Source: Cephalotrichum gorgonifer (taxonomy: Eukaryota > Ascomycota > Sordariomycetes > Microascales > Microascaceae). Taken from it: a stretch of 64,000 nt of DNA. The stretch covers positions 806,001 to 870,000 of the forward strand of contig ONZQ02000013.1 of assembly GCA_900312665.1 (NCBI GenBank), in the 5' to 3' direction. A model generated the notes under the pieces. The model saw only the letters and a program-made list of their open reading frames with translations, was not told where the DNA came from and ran no database searches. The position numbers and the translations under genes were made by a program. Below, one piece after another: positions 24,853 to 37,833 of the stretch. Within the stretch, counting starts at the first letter, position 1; each line of letters starts with the position of its first letter.

Positions 24853-27805
24853 TTAAGCTCGGCCGGGGCTCAGTGGGCTCTTCCCGGGACCCTGAGCCCT
24901 TCGCAACCTCGAGAGCTCCTCCTCCAGCTTCCTTCTCTTTGCTTGCTCCTCCTACGACGAATGTTAGCAACTACAAAAACCGGAAAAAAACCGGAACGGC
25001 CAAAGGTGGCCCAAAAGTAGGAGAGACTCACCCTTAGATCTTCCTGGAACTTCTTCCTCTCCACCCTCATCGTGGTCCTAAACTGCTCGCTGAGCATCGC
25101 CGCTCCAGCCCCTGACCTCGCGCCGCCTCCGCCGCCCTCGCCAGGAGCAACCTTCAGTCGCGCCGTGTCGAGCTCCTCCTGTAGCGTATTGATCCTCTCC
25201 CGCGCGGCGCCCAGCTCGCTGTCTAGCCTCTCCGTGAGCTCCCGTATCTCCCCCTCTAATGTCGACCTGACCGCCACGGCATCGTCGAGCTTCATCTCAA
25301 CCTCGATCTTCTCCCTCTCGGCAGCGATGGTCTCGCGTGTCACCTCCTCAAGCTGCTTCAGCGTTTGGTCTAGCTCCTCCTTGTACGTGTTAATCTGGCT
25401 CTTCAGTTGTTCCACCTCGTCGCTGGACTTGATTGCCGCCATGTCCGCAGCTCGCTCCGCACGGGACCCGTAGGCACCATCTAGCTCAGCCTTGGCGATG
25501 GTGAGCTCCGTTTTGAGCTCTACAACCATCAGGTTTAGGCTCTCCAGCACATCGTCCTTCTCCTTGATCTCGCGCTGGTTGCCATCCAGCTCCCTCTGCT
25601 TGAATTCGGACGCCGCCTCCGCCGCCTTCAGCGCCGCCTTTGCCTCGAGAAGTTCGATTTCCAGCGACTCGATCTTGCCGTCTATCCCGTCCATCCTAGT
25701 CTGCAACTCGGCGCGCGATGCCTCCGTCATATTGAGCCTGCTCTCTAGGTCGTTTCGTTTCGCCTCCAAGGCTGCGAGGTTAGACCTCTTCTCCTCAAGC
25801 TCGGCCCTAGCAGCCTTGAGGCCCTCGGACTCGCGCGTCTCGGCTTGCTGGTTCGCAGTGTCGAGGTCGCGAAGGGCCGAGACAAGCATCCCTTGCGTCT
25901 GCGTGGCGTCGGCGCGCGACTGTTCGAGGTACTGCTTAGCATCGGCCAGTTCCGCCTCAAGTTCCTTGACTCTAGCCTCGTTATTGGCACCGTTGCCGCT
26001 GGCGGACTGCGCCTCTATGAGGCGATCGTTGAGGTCGCGGACCTGGCCTTGGAGCTCGGCAACTTCGGCCTCTCTGGTATCCAGCTCCATGAGCCTGCCC
26101 TGGAGCTCCATCTCCTTTTTCTGGGCCTCCTCTATCCTCCTCTCGATCTCAGCATCCCTGTTCTGGATTTCCGTATCTTTTTCGCTGCTGGACTGGCTGT
26201 TGAGCTCCCTCTGCTGCTTGATCTGCCTCTTGAGCACGAACTTCTGTTCGGTTAACTTGTTGATCTGAGAGGCCACCGTCTTCACCCTGCTCTGGAGACT
26301 AATGGCGGAGTAGCCCTCATCGAGGTCAAAGGTTTGGTCGATAGTCATTTCCTCCTCCTCCTCTTCTAAGCCCTTCTCGATCTGTATCTTCCGCCGGCCC
26401 TCTCTCTGACGTTGAAGTTCAAGGAACCCAGACTGAACAATATCCCAGAGCTCTCTGAGTTTAGGTTCCGCGTCAGCATCGCCCGTAGGCATGGATCGCG
26501 CAATATTTGCTGCTTCATTAGCTTGAAGCATCTCTGTCTCAACGACCCGGAGCGCGTATTGCAGATAACTGATGCGGTCGTCGAGTTCGATATCCGTTCT
26601 ACCCACCGCGGCAGGGTTTGGCGGGGGAGGCGGCGTAGCGTTTACGCGTAACAAGAGGTCGGTTACCTGCTTGTTCAGGGCATCTATCCGGGCTGTCGCA
26701 GAAGCCTCCTCGCCAGCATCTAACGACCGCGAACGAGAAGACTGCTGTTCTTGCTCTCGCTTCATTAGAGAGTCGAGCTTACGCTCCAGGTCGGCGACTT
26801 CACGTCCCTGATCGGAACCCTCACGGCGAAGAGCATCGACTTCCAGGCCGAGCGCATCGGACTGCGCGCGGAGCTGGGAGGTCTCTTCGCGAAGGCGGTC
26901 ATTCTCCTGCCGTAGTCGATCCCTCTCATCCTGCAATGTTCCATCTTTCGATCGTGCCGATGACTTGGGTGGTATATTAATCAGATTATTCCGGGCGCGC
27001 ATGCGGTCCGAAGGGTCGGCGAGATCAAGGTATGCGTCGTCGCCGTCATCTATGCTCCCACGATCATTCGAGTACGTGTATAGGCTCTCAGGACTACCCG
27101 GTATGCCATTCATCATGGGCATGTTGGGCGGTGGCTTCAGCTGCTTCCTGGACGCATTGTGCGTCAATTGGAGTATAGCCGCCGTGTGCTCGAGAAGCCG
27201 CCTCTGAGGTGTCATAATCCGCTTCTCCAGGTCCGCCAGTTCCGCTCCGAGTTCCTCGCACTTCCGTTCAGACGCCTGGCGCTCCAGCTCCACCGCCTGA
27301 GCGCTATTGCGATTGTTGCCCCGAGTCTCCGAGGGCGACTGCCTGCCGGCGGGGGAATAGAGTTTCGCCATCGATACGGCGGCATCGCGGTATTTGTTCT
27401 GAACCACAAGGTTCGAGCGGGTCTTCTCTATGCGCTGGGTCAAAGACTGGCACTGCTTCTTCAGGTCGTCCACTTCCTCCTGCGAGAGAATTTCAAACCG
27501 GCGGCTGTCGAAGAGGGCGGTTTCCGTGAGGAGGTGGACTTGGATGGCATCGTCAAGGTCGACGAGGGAACTTTGGGGTTGGCCAGCATTTTTCTGCAGA
27601 CATATGTTAGCTGGCGGAAAGAATGCTGCTGCACCCCGGGTAGAAATAGATGGGAACCAACAGAATTAAGTCGCGGCGCATTCTTATCAAAGTTATTGGC
27701 ATTGCTCTGGCCGTCTACCACCAATCGTCCACCGGCGTTCGGTGCCGGCGACCGCCCCGAATACCCCTGAGGGTTAGGGTTCCTGGGCGGCGAGAACCCA
27801 TTCAT
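24853..27805 (-). CDS. Uds1-domain coiled-coil protein (up-regulated during septation family)
   Basis: Three exons on the minus strand, 27805-27662, 27593-25032 and 24951-24853, give 934 aa. Introns are 68 nt and 80 nt; both joins are phase 0. After a low-complexity N-terminus comes the Uds1 domain (about residues 60-180), with DLDDAIQVHLLTETALFDS, then EEVDDLKKQ and a Leu/Arg-rich helix ending RRLLEHTAAILQLTH. The rest is almost continuous coiled coil (about residues 230-900), rich in Glu, Leu, Arg and Gln heptads. The last exon ends LRRAQGPGKSPLSPGRA. The name comes from fission yeast uds1, a gene up-regulated at septation. A scaffold role at septa or cytoskeleton is inference. A TCACGTGA site is 408 nt upstream. 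Confidence 0.87.
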
Positions 27806-28212
27806 GTCTGAGGTGGTGGACGGGTTTAGAGAGGGAAGGCGAGGAATTTATCGCGAATTGTTCGTTATAATCGTGAGTCAAGGCATGATATCGTGCTGCT
27901 CATGTTGAGAGTCGGAAAAATGGGAGGCAGGAAGGGGAAATCGCCGGCTCGTTGTAGGTGTATCGTGGCTAATACAACAGGCAGTGGTTGCGAATATGAT
28001 ACGGAATTTGAGTAGGTCAGTCGGGGGTGAGGTAAAACGGTAAAAGAGGCGGGAAAAGCGAGTCGCGGATCGTCGCCAGGGGAAGTTAAGCCATCGGAAT
28101 CCTGAGCGCACGAGGAGTACGGGGTACAAAGTATCATATTGTAGTGGAACTCCGGGTGGCTGAATTCCAGGGTCCCTGCCAAGCATGCTTGTTTCTGATT
28201 CATAAAAATTCG

Positions 28213-28220
28213 TCACGTGA
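28213..28220. promoter_or_regulatory. TCACGTGA palindrome upstream of Uds1-domain gene
   Basis: A perfect palindrome 408 nt before the start codon at 27805. It is the same motif as upstream of TAF13. Function is inferred. Confidence 0.3.
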
Positions 28221-28228
28221 AAAGCGCC

Positions 28229-28390
28229 GTGGTTCCACCCCCTGTCCCATTTTCAGCTGGAGCTGGAGCTCCTGATAATTAAAGTATTGGTTATGTTCGT
28301 CATTTTGCTTTCGCCGCCCTGCCCCACCTAAAACCACCATGCAGCAGCTATTACGAGGAGAGCCAGCCATCATTCCAATGGAATTCGCCT
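28229..28390 (+). repeat. Direct repeat copy A (diverged)
   Basis: Begins GTGGTTCC and includes GTCCCATTTTCAGCTG, CATTTTGCTTTC, CCGCCCTGCC, CCACCTAAAA, CAGCTATTACGA and GGCATTCCAA-like blocks in the same order as copy B, with small insertions. By eye, identity is about three quarters. Confidence 0.7.
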
Positions 28391-28962
28391 GTTCAGCGCC
28401 TATGCCCCGGGAAGCGGGACTTTGGCATTACTCAAGGCCTAAATACGGGTGAGTAACTTTCTTGCCACAAGTTTTGCCAAAGGTGTCGAGCCATCGACCT
28501 CTGTTGGGCCATGGACACCATCCCAAAACCATTCGTCGAAGTACTCATTAATCCGAGCGCCAATACCACTACTTGGAGCATCGACGCTACGGCAAAATGA
28601 CTGGAGTTTTCAGAAGCTCCCCATGCGGGATTGGGACGGTGGGTTCCGCAGAGGAAAAAGAGACCTCCTGAGGGAGGCCATAGTAAAGGATGTTCCCGAA
28701 CTGTCGTATGCGGTATACATTGGTATGCTCGTGCTACAGGTCTTCCAGGTTAATTGTGGATCCCCGCCGTGGGAACAGCGCAAATGATCCTACATATATG
28801 TACTCACCGACGGCTCCAAAGCCTCTCCAAGGCCCCAAATCCTGTACACCCACGTCGAGCGTCATAGTATTCCCGGGCTGGTTGATGTTTTCTGCGCAGA
28901 CAGTCCCGATATTGAAAACTACATGTACATGCAGTGTAAAAGATGCGGACAGATGACAAAAT

Positions 28963-29091
28963 GTGGTCCCCGCCATGGTCCCATTTTCAGCTGTAGCTAG
29001 GTACATTTTGCTTTCCCCGCCCTGCCTCCCCCACCTAAAATGCCACCAGCTGTTATGACAAGGAAACCCGGCCGGCATTCCAAATCCGCCC
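28963..29091 (+). repeat. Direct repeat copy B (diverged)
   Basis: Same blocks as copy A in the same order (GTGGTCCC, GTCCCATTTTCAGCTG, CATTTTGCTTTC, CCGCCCTGCC, CCACCTAAAA, CAGCTGTTATGA, GGCATTCCAA). It lies about 730 bp downstream and shortly before the orphan nuclease-like gene. Confidence 0.7.
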
Positions 29092-29291
29092 ATCAATTAA
29101 AGCCATCCTATGACGTTGGACAGGACCGAGGAGAGCCGCCAGCGCGTTGTTTCAGTGCGATTAAGCTCCAGTCCCTGGGAAGCGCTGAGAATCGCATTTT
29201 CAAGCATTCGGTCGGTTGGAGTCAGATTGGCTGCTAACCGGATGGATACCATCTGTCCCATGCTCAAGGACGAAAACGATGTCATAGAGTC

Positions 29292-30239
29292 ATGGAGAGG
29301 GAGCTAGGACAGCCAGAGTCCCAGCGCCCGTTGACTCGAGCTGGGCCTGCTGGTATCGAGTTGGCAACAACAACACACCGCACACCTTCAGAGACCAACA
29401 CTACCGGCCCTGTTTCATTCACGAATCCCGAAGAGCTCTTCGACTTGCTAGAATCTACAACTGGCGATTGCATGCAAGTAACCCAGGTTTCTGTCGACAA
29501 CTTCCACGCCATCGAGGAGTTGCGAGAGTCCAAATGTCGCAAATTCCGATTTTTTTACGAACGCCAGACGGCAATTCTTATCATCACTCTTCCGACGCAG
29601 CCCCATGAGGTACTTCACAGGTGGCTTGATATGAGGATTAAAAAGAAAGTAGGTGCGATGGGAGTGGGAGACCAATTAGACTGTGTCGGTTCGGCGACCT
29701 ATAGAGACACGAACGGTGGGAGTCTTCGAACAAGCTTAGAGGGAGACTCTTGCCGAATTCCAGCGTCGAGAACAGCGCCTGACAGTTGGCCTGTGCTTGT
29801 TATTGAAACAGGCACTTCCCAAACGATGCTGCAATTAAGAACAAAAGCACGAGCTTGGTTCCTCGCTTCAAATTTCGAAGTCAAGATCGTCATCTTGGCG
29901 AATATGTTCATGTCAGAAGGCGCGATCGTGCTGGAAAAGTGGGAGAATATCCAGGCAGGTGGTCGGACAGGCACCATGAGGACACGCGCAGAGTCCAGGG
30001 GAGTACTGGACTGTGTACACACTATCCGGATATCACGACCGAACATTGCCAATGAGGACCCTCGCTCAGCATCTCCAGAGTCATATCGCGTATCTAGCGG
30101 GCCGCTCACTTTAGATTTTGAAAAGTTATTCCTTCGCAGTGCGAATAGGGAGGGAGCAGCTAACATCGTCATTTCCGAGGAGGAGCTCCGTACGCTGGCG
30201 TCGAAAGTGTGGGCCAGAACGAGTTACCTGGGCACGTAG
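29292..30239 (+). CDS. Fungal orphan-family protein with PD-(D/E)XK-like core
   Basis: A single uninterrupted frame of 315 aa. The middle part follows the pattern of a large fungal family of unnamed proteins: GSATYRDTNGG, then LEGDSCRIP, then DSWPVLVIETGTS, LRTKARAWF, VKIVILAN and IVLEKWENI. Acidic residues in EGDS and VIETG, followed by Lys in VKIV, could be the metal site of a restriction-nuclease-like fold. This is inference from the pattern; no activity is known to me. Such genes are often multicopy and patchily distributed in ascomycetes. The frame has no stop or obvious break, although third-position GC is lower than in neighbouring core genes. The start could be further upstream, since the frame is open for a few codons before the ATG. 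No intron is needed. Confidence 0.68.
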   Translation: MERELGQPESQRPLTRAGPAGIELATTTHRTPSETNTTGPVSFTNPEELFDLLESTTGDCMQVTQVSVDNFHAIEELRESKCRKFRFFYERQTAILIITLPTQPHEVLHRWLDMRIKKKVGAMGVGDQLDCVGSATYRDTNGGSLRTSLEGDSCRIPASRTAPDSWPVLVIETGTSQTMLQLRTKARAWFLASNFEVKIVILANMFMSEGAIVLEKWENIQAGGRTGTMRTRAESRGVLDCVHTIRISRPNIANEDPRSASPESYRVSSGPLTLDFEKLFLRSANREGAANIVISEEELRTLASKVWARTSYLGT

Positions 30240-30958
30240 CTTAATGAACGATTTCCGTCAGAAGCAGGATCTTTAAATACAACTCATATTCAGGCACGCA
30301 AGCGGATGTGACAAGGTCCACGCGGCGTCTGCACATAAGAACTAGAATTTATTGGACGGGTACGGAGTATTACCTCGGAGGTATACACCTGTAGTTGCAG
30401 TCTTTCATGCATTTTGACCATTACCCCAACTGCACCTCAACTCAGATCCTTGTCACCATCACAACCTCCCCCCTCTATCGACTCCTAAGTTCTTCTCCGC
30501 CCATGGCAGATGAGCCTGAACCATCGTACTTACAAACGTGTGTGGATGTGGCCGGAAACTAGCTCCGCCGTTTTTCATTTATAAGCTACTAATACCCCCA
30601 TGTTCCGTGTTGGTGGTCTAGGTCCTTGTGAGGTGGAGTACATTTGCTTAGATCCATGCTCCGACACTGCATACATGTACATATTCTTCGCAGATCCAAA
30701 ATGCAAGCTTGAATGAGCCCCTCCAACCCCGCCACGCCATGCCCCTCACCTCACTTCCACCTTATTTCTTTCCGCCTTGCATCTTCATAACACAACCCAG
30801 CGGTTCGCACCCGTATCATTTACCTCTGCTCCGATGAATGTTCCCACTTGCATCGTGTAATACCGGAAGAAGATCGGACTGTGCGTAGAAAACTACCGCG
30901 CACTCACTTTATTTGCCCTAGACTCGGTGCGACACAATTGCAGGACCTCTGGGGCATT
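30240..30958. other. Intergenic, promoter side of RIC8
   Basis: No gene seen. It includes a TACGGAGTA motif at about 30361 and C-rich promoter-like sequence at 30420-30480 and 30715-30790. Confidence 0.5.
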
Positions 30959-32711
30959 ATGACTACACTTCAGTCAGCCATGAACAGTAAGAGGCCGCGA
31001 TTATGAGACCTCTTTAGGTGGCGATTTTTAACAACTCACATTCGAACAGAAACACCGGACCAAGTCCGGGAAAGCTTAGATCGACTAGAAGCTGGGCTTG
31101 AGAAGGGCCTTACTATCACGGCTTCAGGTGAGCTAAGCCGGGAAGCCATTCAGATGATGCGCCGTATTATCCCATTCCGGGGGTTTACACCAGTTCACTG
31201 ACTGTTGGTGGATATAATAGAATGTGACGAAACCCTTACTTCCCTCCACATGTACACCCGTACAATCAAGAATCCCAGCTCAGACCCACTCACCACGAAG
31301 CGCGGACTGTCAATCATTGGGCGTTACGCCTTCGATAATGACAGCGTACCACTATCCACAAGTCGTATTGCAGCCCGGTGTCTCAATAATATCATCGTAA
31401 TCGCCGAACCAATGCGACAGGTCTTTGTGGATGAGCAATACCCCCAGAAGGTCATCCGTCGGTTAAAGGTCAGTCTGCCCTCTGCCCCCGTGTACCGCCA
31501 TCGTCGTCGAGGCCCGTTTCTGACCTGCCTCCTTGGATAGAAAGGCGATCCGGATGACGAACTCGCGTGTTCCAGCCTACTGCTCTTTTCTTCCGCCCAA
31601 ACAACAGTAGATCTTGTGCCGTCCTTTGAAAACGACGGCCTTGCAGACGTGATTAATGACGTTAGTGCAATCCCCCTCTTGGTCCTCTACTCACGGCACT
31701 AAGATAATCTATTCTGGTATATCTAGAACGTATCTCGCCACTCAAAAGCGGGAACCCCGCCTTCAAGCGACCCTGCCCAGCCCCTGATAGCGACACTGAA
31801 GCTCTTGTCAACCCTCGCGGTCCGCTTCGTGGACCAGGCCCACCTCTTCATCCCATCTGTACAGCCCATCCTCGACATGCTGGAGGCGGTCCCCATCCCC
31901 CCCCAGCCTATGCAGCTTCCGCTTTCGCTACTAGTGAGCTGTCTAGCATCCATCCCCTTTCACGACAAGTCCAGAAAAGGCACCTCATTCCCCGACTCAA
32001 GCGTGGACAAGCTGGTGGATATCGTGGATCTTTCACTCAAGGCATATGCTGGGAAGATGACCGAGATGAATCTCCTCACTCCCATAGTGGCCCTCCTCCA
32101 CCTCGCCCAGGCGGTTGACGCTGAATCCTCCGCTCAGAAACGGCTACAAGCGCGCCTACTCCCGTCAGAAGAAGACAGGAAGCATGTTCTAGGAAAGGGA
32201 ACGACGCTGCCTCACAGGCTACTGAAGTTTGCGAGCAACTCTGTGGCTCAGGAGCTACGAGAATCAACCCTCTCCATCCTCTTCGAGTTATCCAACAAGG
32301 ATCCTCGGAAGTTTGTTCACAATGTAGGATTCGGAAACGCGGCCGGGTTCCTCAACACGAAGGGCATCGAGGTCTCGCAAGGGGACATGGGGGCGGATGC
32401 TACAGACACCGATGATGTGCCGGTTAACCCGATTACAGGGCAGAGGATCGACATGGAGCCCGAGGTCCACTTGCCGGAGATGACGATGGAGGAGAAGGAG
32501 CGCGAGGCAGAAAGGCTATTCGTACTCTTTGAGAGGTTAGTACCCGTCCCATGGACCATGAGGCAGCATGTCATGCACCATGAGAGCTTGATACTGACTA
32601 CCACCAAGGTTGAGGGCTACAGGGGTTGTTGATATCGAGAACCCCGCAGCTCGCGCGGCCAGTATGCCGGACGTGGAAGAACTAGATTCTAGTGATGATG
32701 AGAAGAAGTGA
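30959..32711 (+). CDS. ric8: RIC8 guanine nucleotide exchange factor and G-alpha chaperone (synembryn)
   Basis: Six exons: 30959-30986, 31050-31127, 31221-31468, 31541-31660, 31727-32535 and 32609-32711, giving 461 aa. Introns are 63, 93, 72, 66 and 73 nt. The exon 2-3 join restores TASECDETLTSLHMYTRTI, and the last join restores FERLRATGVVDIENPA. Family signatures include DPLTTKRGLSIIGRYAFDN, RCLNNIIVIAEPMRQVF and, near the end, LPEMTMEEKEREAERLFVLF. The protein is an all-helical armadillo-like repeat. RIC8 acts in the cytoplasm and at membranes as exchange factor and folding chaperone for G-alpha proteins; in Neurospora it is needed for growth and development. The C-terminus is acidic (ELDSSDDEKK), where casein kinase 2 type phosphorylation is known in animals. 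RVB1 follows on the same strand after 627 bp. Confidence 0.94.
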
Positions 32712-33338
32712 TTGGTGCCGCGCCGGGATGGGAAAGTCTCAACAACGTCCGGGTCGTAGCGAGCTTATTCCCCCTACTATTTCGGGCCCGGAGAGGAAGC
32801 CAATGCAATGCTAGCGATTTTTCTTATAAGCAAGTTTCTCATTTATATGCGCAGAGTCCTGTTATGGTAGGATATTAACGTAGTACAATGCAAAAATTCC
32901 CATGAAAATATTGAAGGGAGCTCAGCTGAGCCGGTTTGCATTATCTTGATCTTACACGTATGGAATGTATGGATGCCCCTTGTCGCTTTCCTTTCGAGCT
33001 TGGTGAGCGACGACCAACCCCACAGCTGCGGGCAGGTGGTCCAGTTACTAAGCGACCTTAAGCTCCCGCCCCCCCAGTAACCCGCCAGACAGGTCGCCGC
33101 GCAGTATGAAGCAATCAATTCATGGGAGAAGAGAGGCGCGACCCAACTTTTTCTCGAGCTTGTCCAGTCCAACGAAAACAGAAACCCCAAAAGCCAACCA
33201 ACCCCTTGCACATCCTCCTGTTCGCTCTCCGCAAAACACAACCGACCCCCGATTCGCGCATCTAATTTATTCGTCTCCGGCGGCGCACCTCCCTCGAATC
33301 CCAATTCCAAGCTCCAAACTCTCACACCGAAGGCCGCG
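32712..33338. other. Intergenic between RIC8 and RVB1
   Basis: No gene seen. It contains an upstream ATG at 33106 whose frame runs to 33360, across the RVB1 start in another frame. Confidence 0.5.
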
Positions 33339-35087
<1,749 letters not shown>

Positions 35088-37833
35088 GATGGACGAGGCT
35101 TTTAACGTGTAGAAGGATGTGGGAGAAGGGCGGGATTTAATGTTTGCGTGTCTTATTTGAGGCCGGAGGGACAAAAAGGGGGATAGGCGCTGGATTGTGT
35201 ACTTTTCTCTAACATGAGGCCAAGTTAAAGTCAAGCTTGGTTTCCTCTAAATAACGAAAACAACGTTTCTCGAATCGTGTACAAGTAGAAGATAGCGCAG
35301 TAGGACCAAGGGATAGGGAGGAATAAGAAGTGAAGATGGGTGGCGGTGTGGGGGGGGGAGGGTGGGGATGAGGCTGAGGAGGGCGGCGACAAACGCTGGT
35401 GTGGGTTTTCTCACGTATCACAAAGCTGATGTGACGGGTCCTTTTATTACTTTTATTAAGCTTCCTCCATCTTATGTATTCCTACAGCCAGGGGTTCGTC
35501 TTGTCCCTGGGTCCCCGCCCTACGTGTCATTGTCTCGGCTCGTTTCGATCCCGAGAAGAAAGCGGAGATGCGAACGAACGATGCTTAGAGTGCACTACTT
35601 GTACAAGACACAAGACAACAAAGTGGCGGGGAGAGATGAAAAAGAGAAAGGGAAAGGACGACACAGAGTGCTCTTGGACGAAGAACGAAAGTAAACCCAG
35701 GATTCTTTGCGGCGGATACCCCNNNNNNNNNNNNNNNNNNNNGGGGGGCGGGGGGTTCAGCTCGGCTCGCAACTCCCGTGATATCAGATGGAGTACCGAA
35801 CAGGTTCCTTCCTCCCGTAGGAATGGGGTATACTCATGCCACCTGCCTTCCGTGAGAACCAAGAACCACAATCTGCCAAGAAACCACTTTACTACGGGAG
35901 AGCCCATACGTAACAGGGGGTTACCGTTCTGGCTGGTGCGTAAGAAGGGCAGGCAGCTCGGTGGCGGCATCATAATTACAAGTACGGGTTCGAATATCTT
36001 GGGTGAAAGATATTGATCTAATTCATAATGATGCAGGGGCAGTATGGAATAGGAAAGAGCGGGAAGCGTCGCTCCGTTTTTTCATTCCAGAGGGCAAACC
36101 TCTGTTGTATGGCCATGTCTCATCACCCAACTGTATTATGCACATGCCTAAACTACTCCCCGCTTGTATTTTCCGACAATAGGTTTACTTACATTCCTAA
36201 GGCTCACTACCCGCCTCTTCTATCCGAGGGCTTGCGGTGGGAGGAGCGGGCTGTTTCCCTAAAATGCCACTCGGCAAGAGGAATTCAGGGGCTCCTATTC
36301 TTCATTTCCTACATTCATTGGAGTTGCGCCCATCCCACCCCCTCCAGCATAATGACCATGAGCGGCCGCTCATAGTGGGCCCAAGCCTCGAATCCGGAAA
36401 GCAGGAGCCGGGGCGAGCTTATGATGTCCGCACGACCTTGCTCTTCAAGAATGCGAAGCAAACGCTGAGGGACAAAGGGACCAAAGAGGAGGGAAAGGCG
36501 ACCCACAGCGAGGTATGATATGAGGCTCGTAGATAGGAGTAGAAAAACGAGCTTTTACGAGAAAATCCGGAAGCACATCAAGCTCAATGAGGTCTGCCGG
36601 CCGCGATTCCACGGCACATTCCCGAGACTGAACCGAAGTTTGCAGCAACTTGTCATATCCCCCATTGGGTTTCCCTTCCTTTCCTCGCCGCCACGTCCAA
36701 ACGGATACCACCTCCAGTTCCGCTTTTGATCAGAGGGACTGGGGCTTCCCACGTCTTCGACCGCCGGGGGGTGGTAGTGCCAACGGTTGCGATTCGATAG
36801 ATCACTCGCCTCGCAGCATGGGACATCCTTGATCTTTCCGGCCTCGTGATATAAGAGAATTGTGAGGGCTGCAGTTGTGTGGAGAGAGCATAGGCAACGA
36901 GAGGCGGGCCGCTTCTTCGAGCACAACTGCAGACTTCGTAGGAAGCGGTAGCAGGCCGATGTGGGAGACAACTTTGTCTAGAGGGTGTCGTATTCCCGGT
37001 GCTCCCTCTTTCTTCCAGAGCTTCCTCGGTGTCTCGTCCCTGTCCTTTATCGTCTGGCTCCTGTCCACATGAATCGGGTTGGGCAGGAAGTCTATCAAAT
37101 GGGATTGATCCAGACAAAGAAGACAAGTCAACAAGCTCCTTCATTTGACATGCTTCCTGGGCCATCTCTTGGAAACCTACCCGTGTGCGGCCCACTCACC
37201 TTCCCGTCAATGTCCCAACGCTTGTTCCTTGTATCAATTGTCGATAGCCCGTCTCCCCAACATCCCCGAGCTCCCTCCCCCCAAATCCGCCAGGTGTCTC
37301 GGTCGGATTCTATGCTTTCGTCTTCCTCCACTCCTTCCCTCGAAATCACATTCAAGAGACACTCATCTTATCCACACACCCACGTTACCATCTCTGCACT
37401 TTCCCTTGTCTTGTCCACACAGCTCACCTCGAGCCCCAGCCCTGTCCCTCGTTCGTTGCTGAGCCCCGCAGTCCCCTTCGAAAACAATACCGAGGAGGCG
37501 TGTGTCTCTTCAAGCTGCCACACTCAAAGTACGAGTGTAGGGCTTTATCGCCTTTCCCACCGCTTCGGCCATCGGCCCTCAGCGTGGACAACCAGGCAGC
37601 GCATGTTATCCCGACAACATTCTCCACCACCCGGACCACACTGTCGTCATTTCTGTTATTAGATTTGCTGAGCTCGTTACCCTTCGCTCTCTTTTCTGTT
37701 TGCAAGACCCGATTATTCCTATCCATAGTAGGATACAGAGGGTGGCCGAAGCTGAGAAAGCTAGAAGGGACCTCAAAAGATGACTGATGTGTTTACACCG
37801 TACTTATCTCGGTTTCTCCACTCATCAGCCAAA
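35088..37833. other. Intergenic with small gap
   Basis: No gene seen. It holds the N gap at 35723-35742 and a G-tract at about 35349-35361. A C/T-rich, Ser/Pro-type open sequence at about 37190-37700 is probably promoter and leader of the HMG-box gene. The frame at 36985-37662 is long (225 codons) but has low-complexity composition. Confidence 0.5.
35723..35742. other. Assembly gap (20 N)
   Basis: A short run of unknown bases flanked by CCCC on the left and GGGGGGCGGGGGG on the right. Confidence 0.99.

Larger units (their letters stand above)
27806..29291. other. Intergenic region with internal duplication
   Basis: It contains the promoter of the Uds1-domain gene and two diverged copies of a 130-160 bp sequence (listed separately). 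Short open frames here (for example 28338-28451 and 29110-29307) are not supported as genes. The second is a 65-codon frame that overlaps the start of the next gene in another frame. Confidence 0.5.

Noticed and set aside
29110..29307. 65-codon frame just before the orphan gene
   Set aside because: It looks partly protein-like but is in a different phase from the gene, and an intron joining them would be only about 27 nt; treated as unsupported.
36985..37662. 225-codon frame rich in Ser, Pro and Leu before the HMG-box gene
   Set aside because: It reads from C/T-rich promoter-like DNA, which produces such frames by composition.
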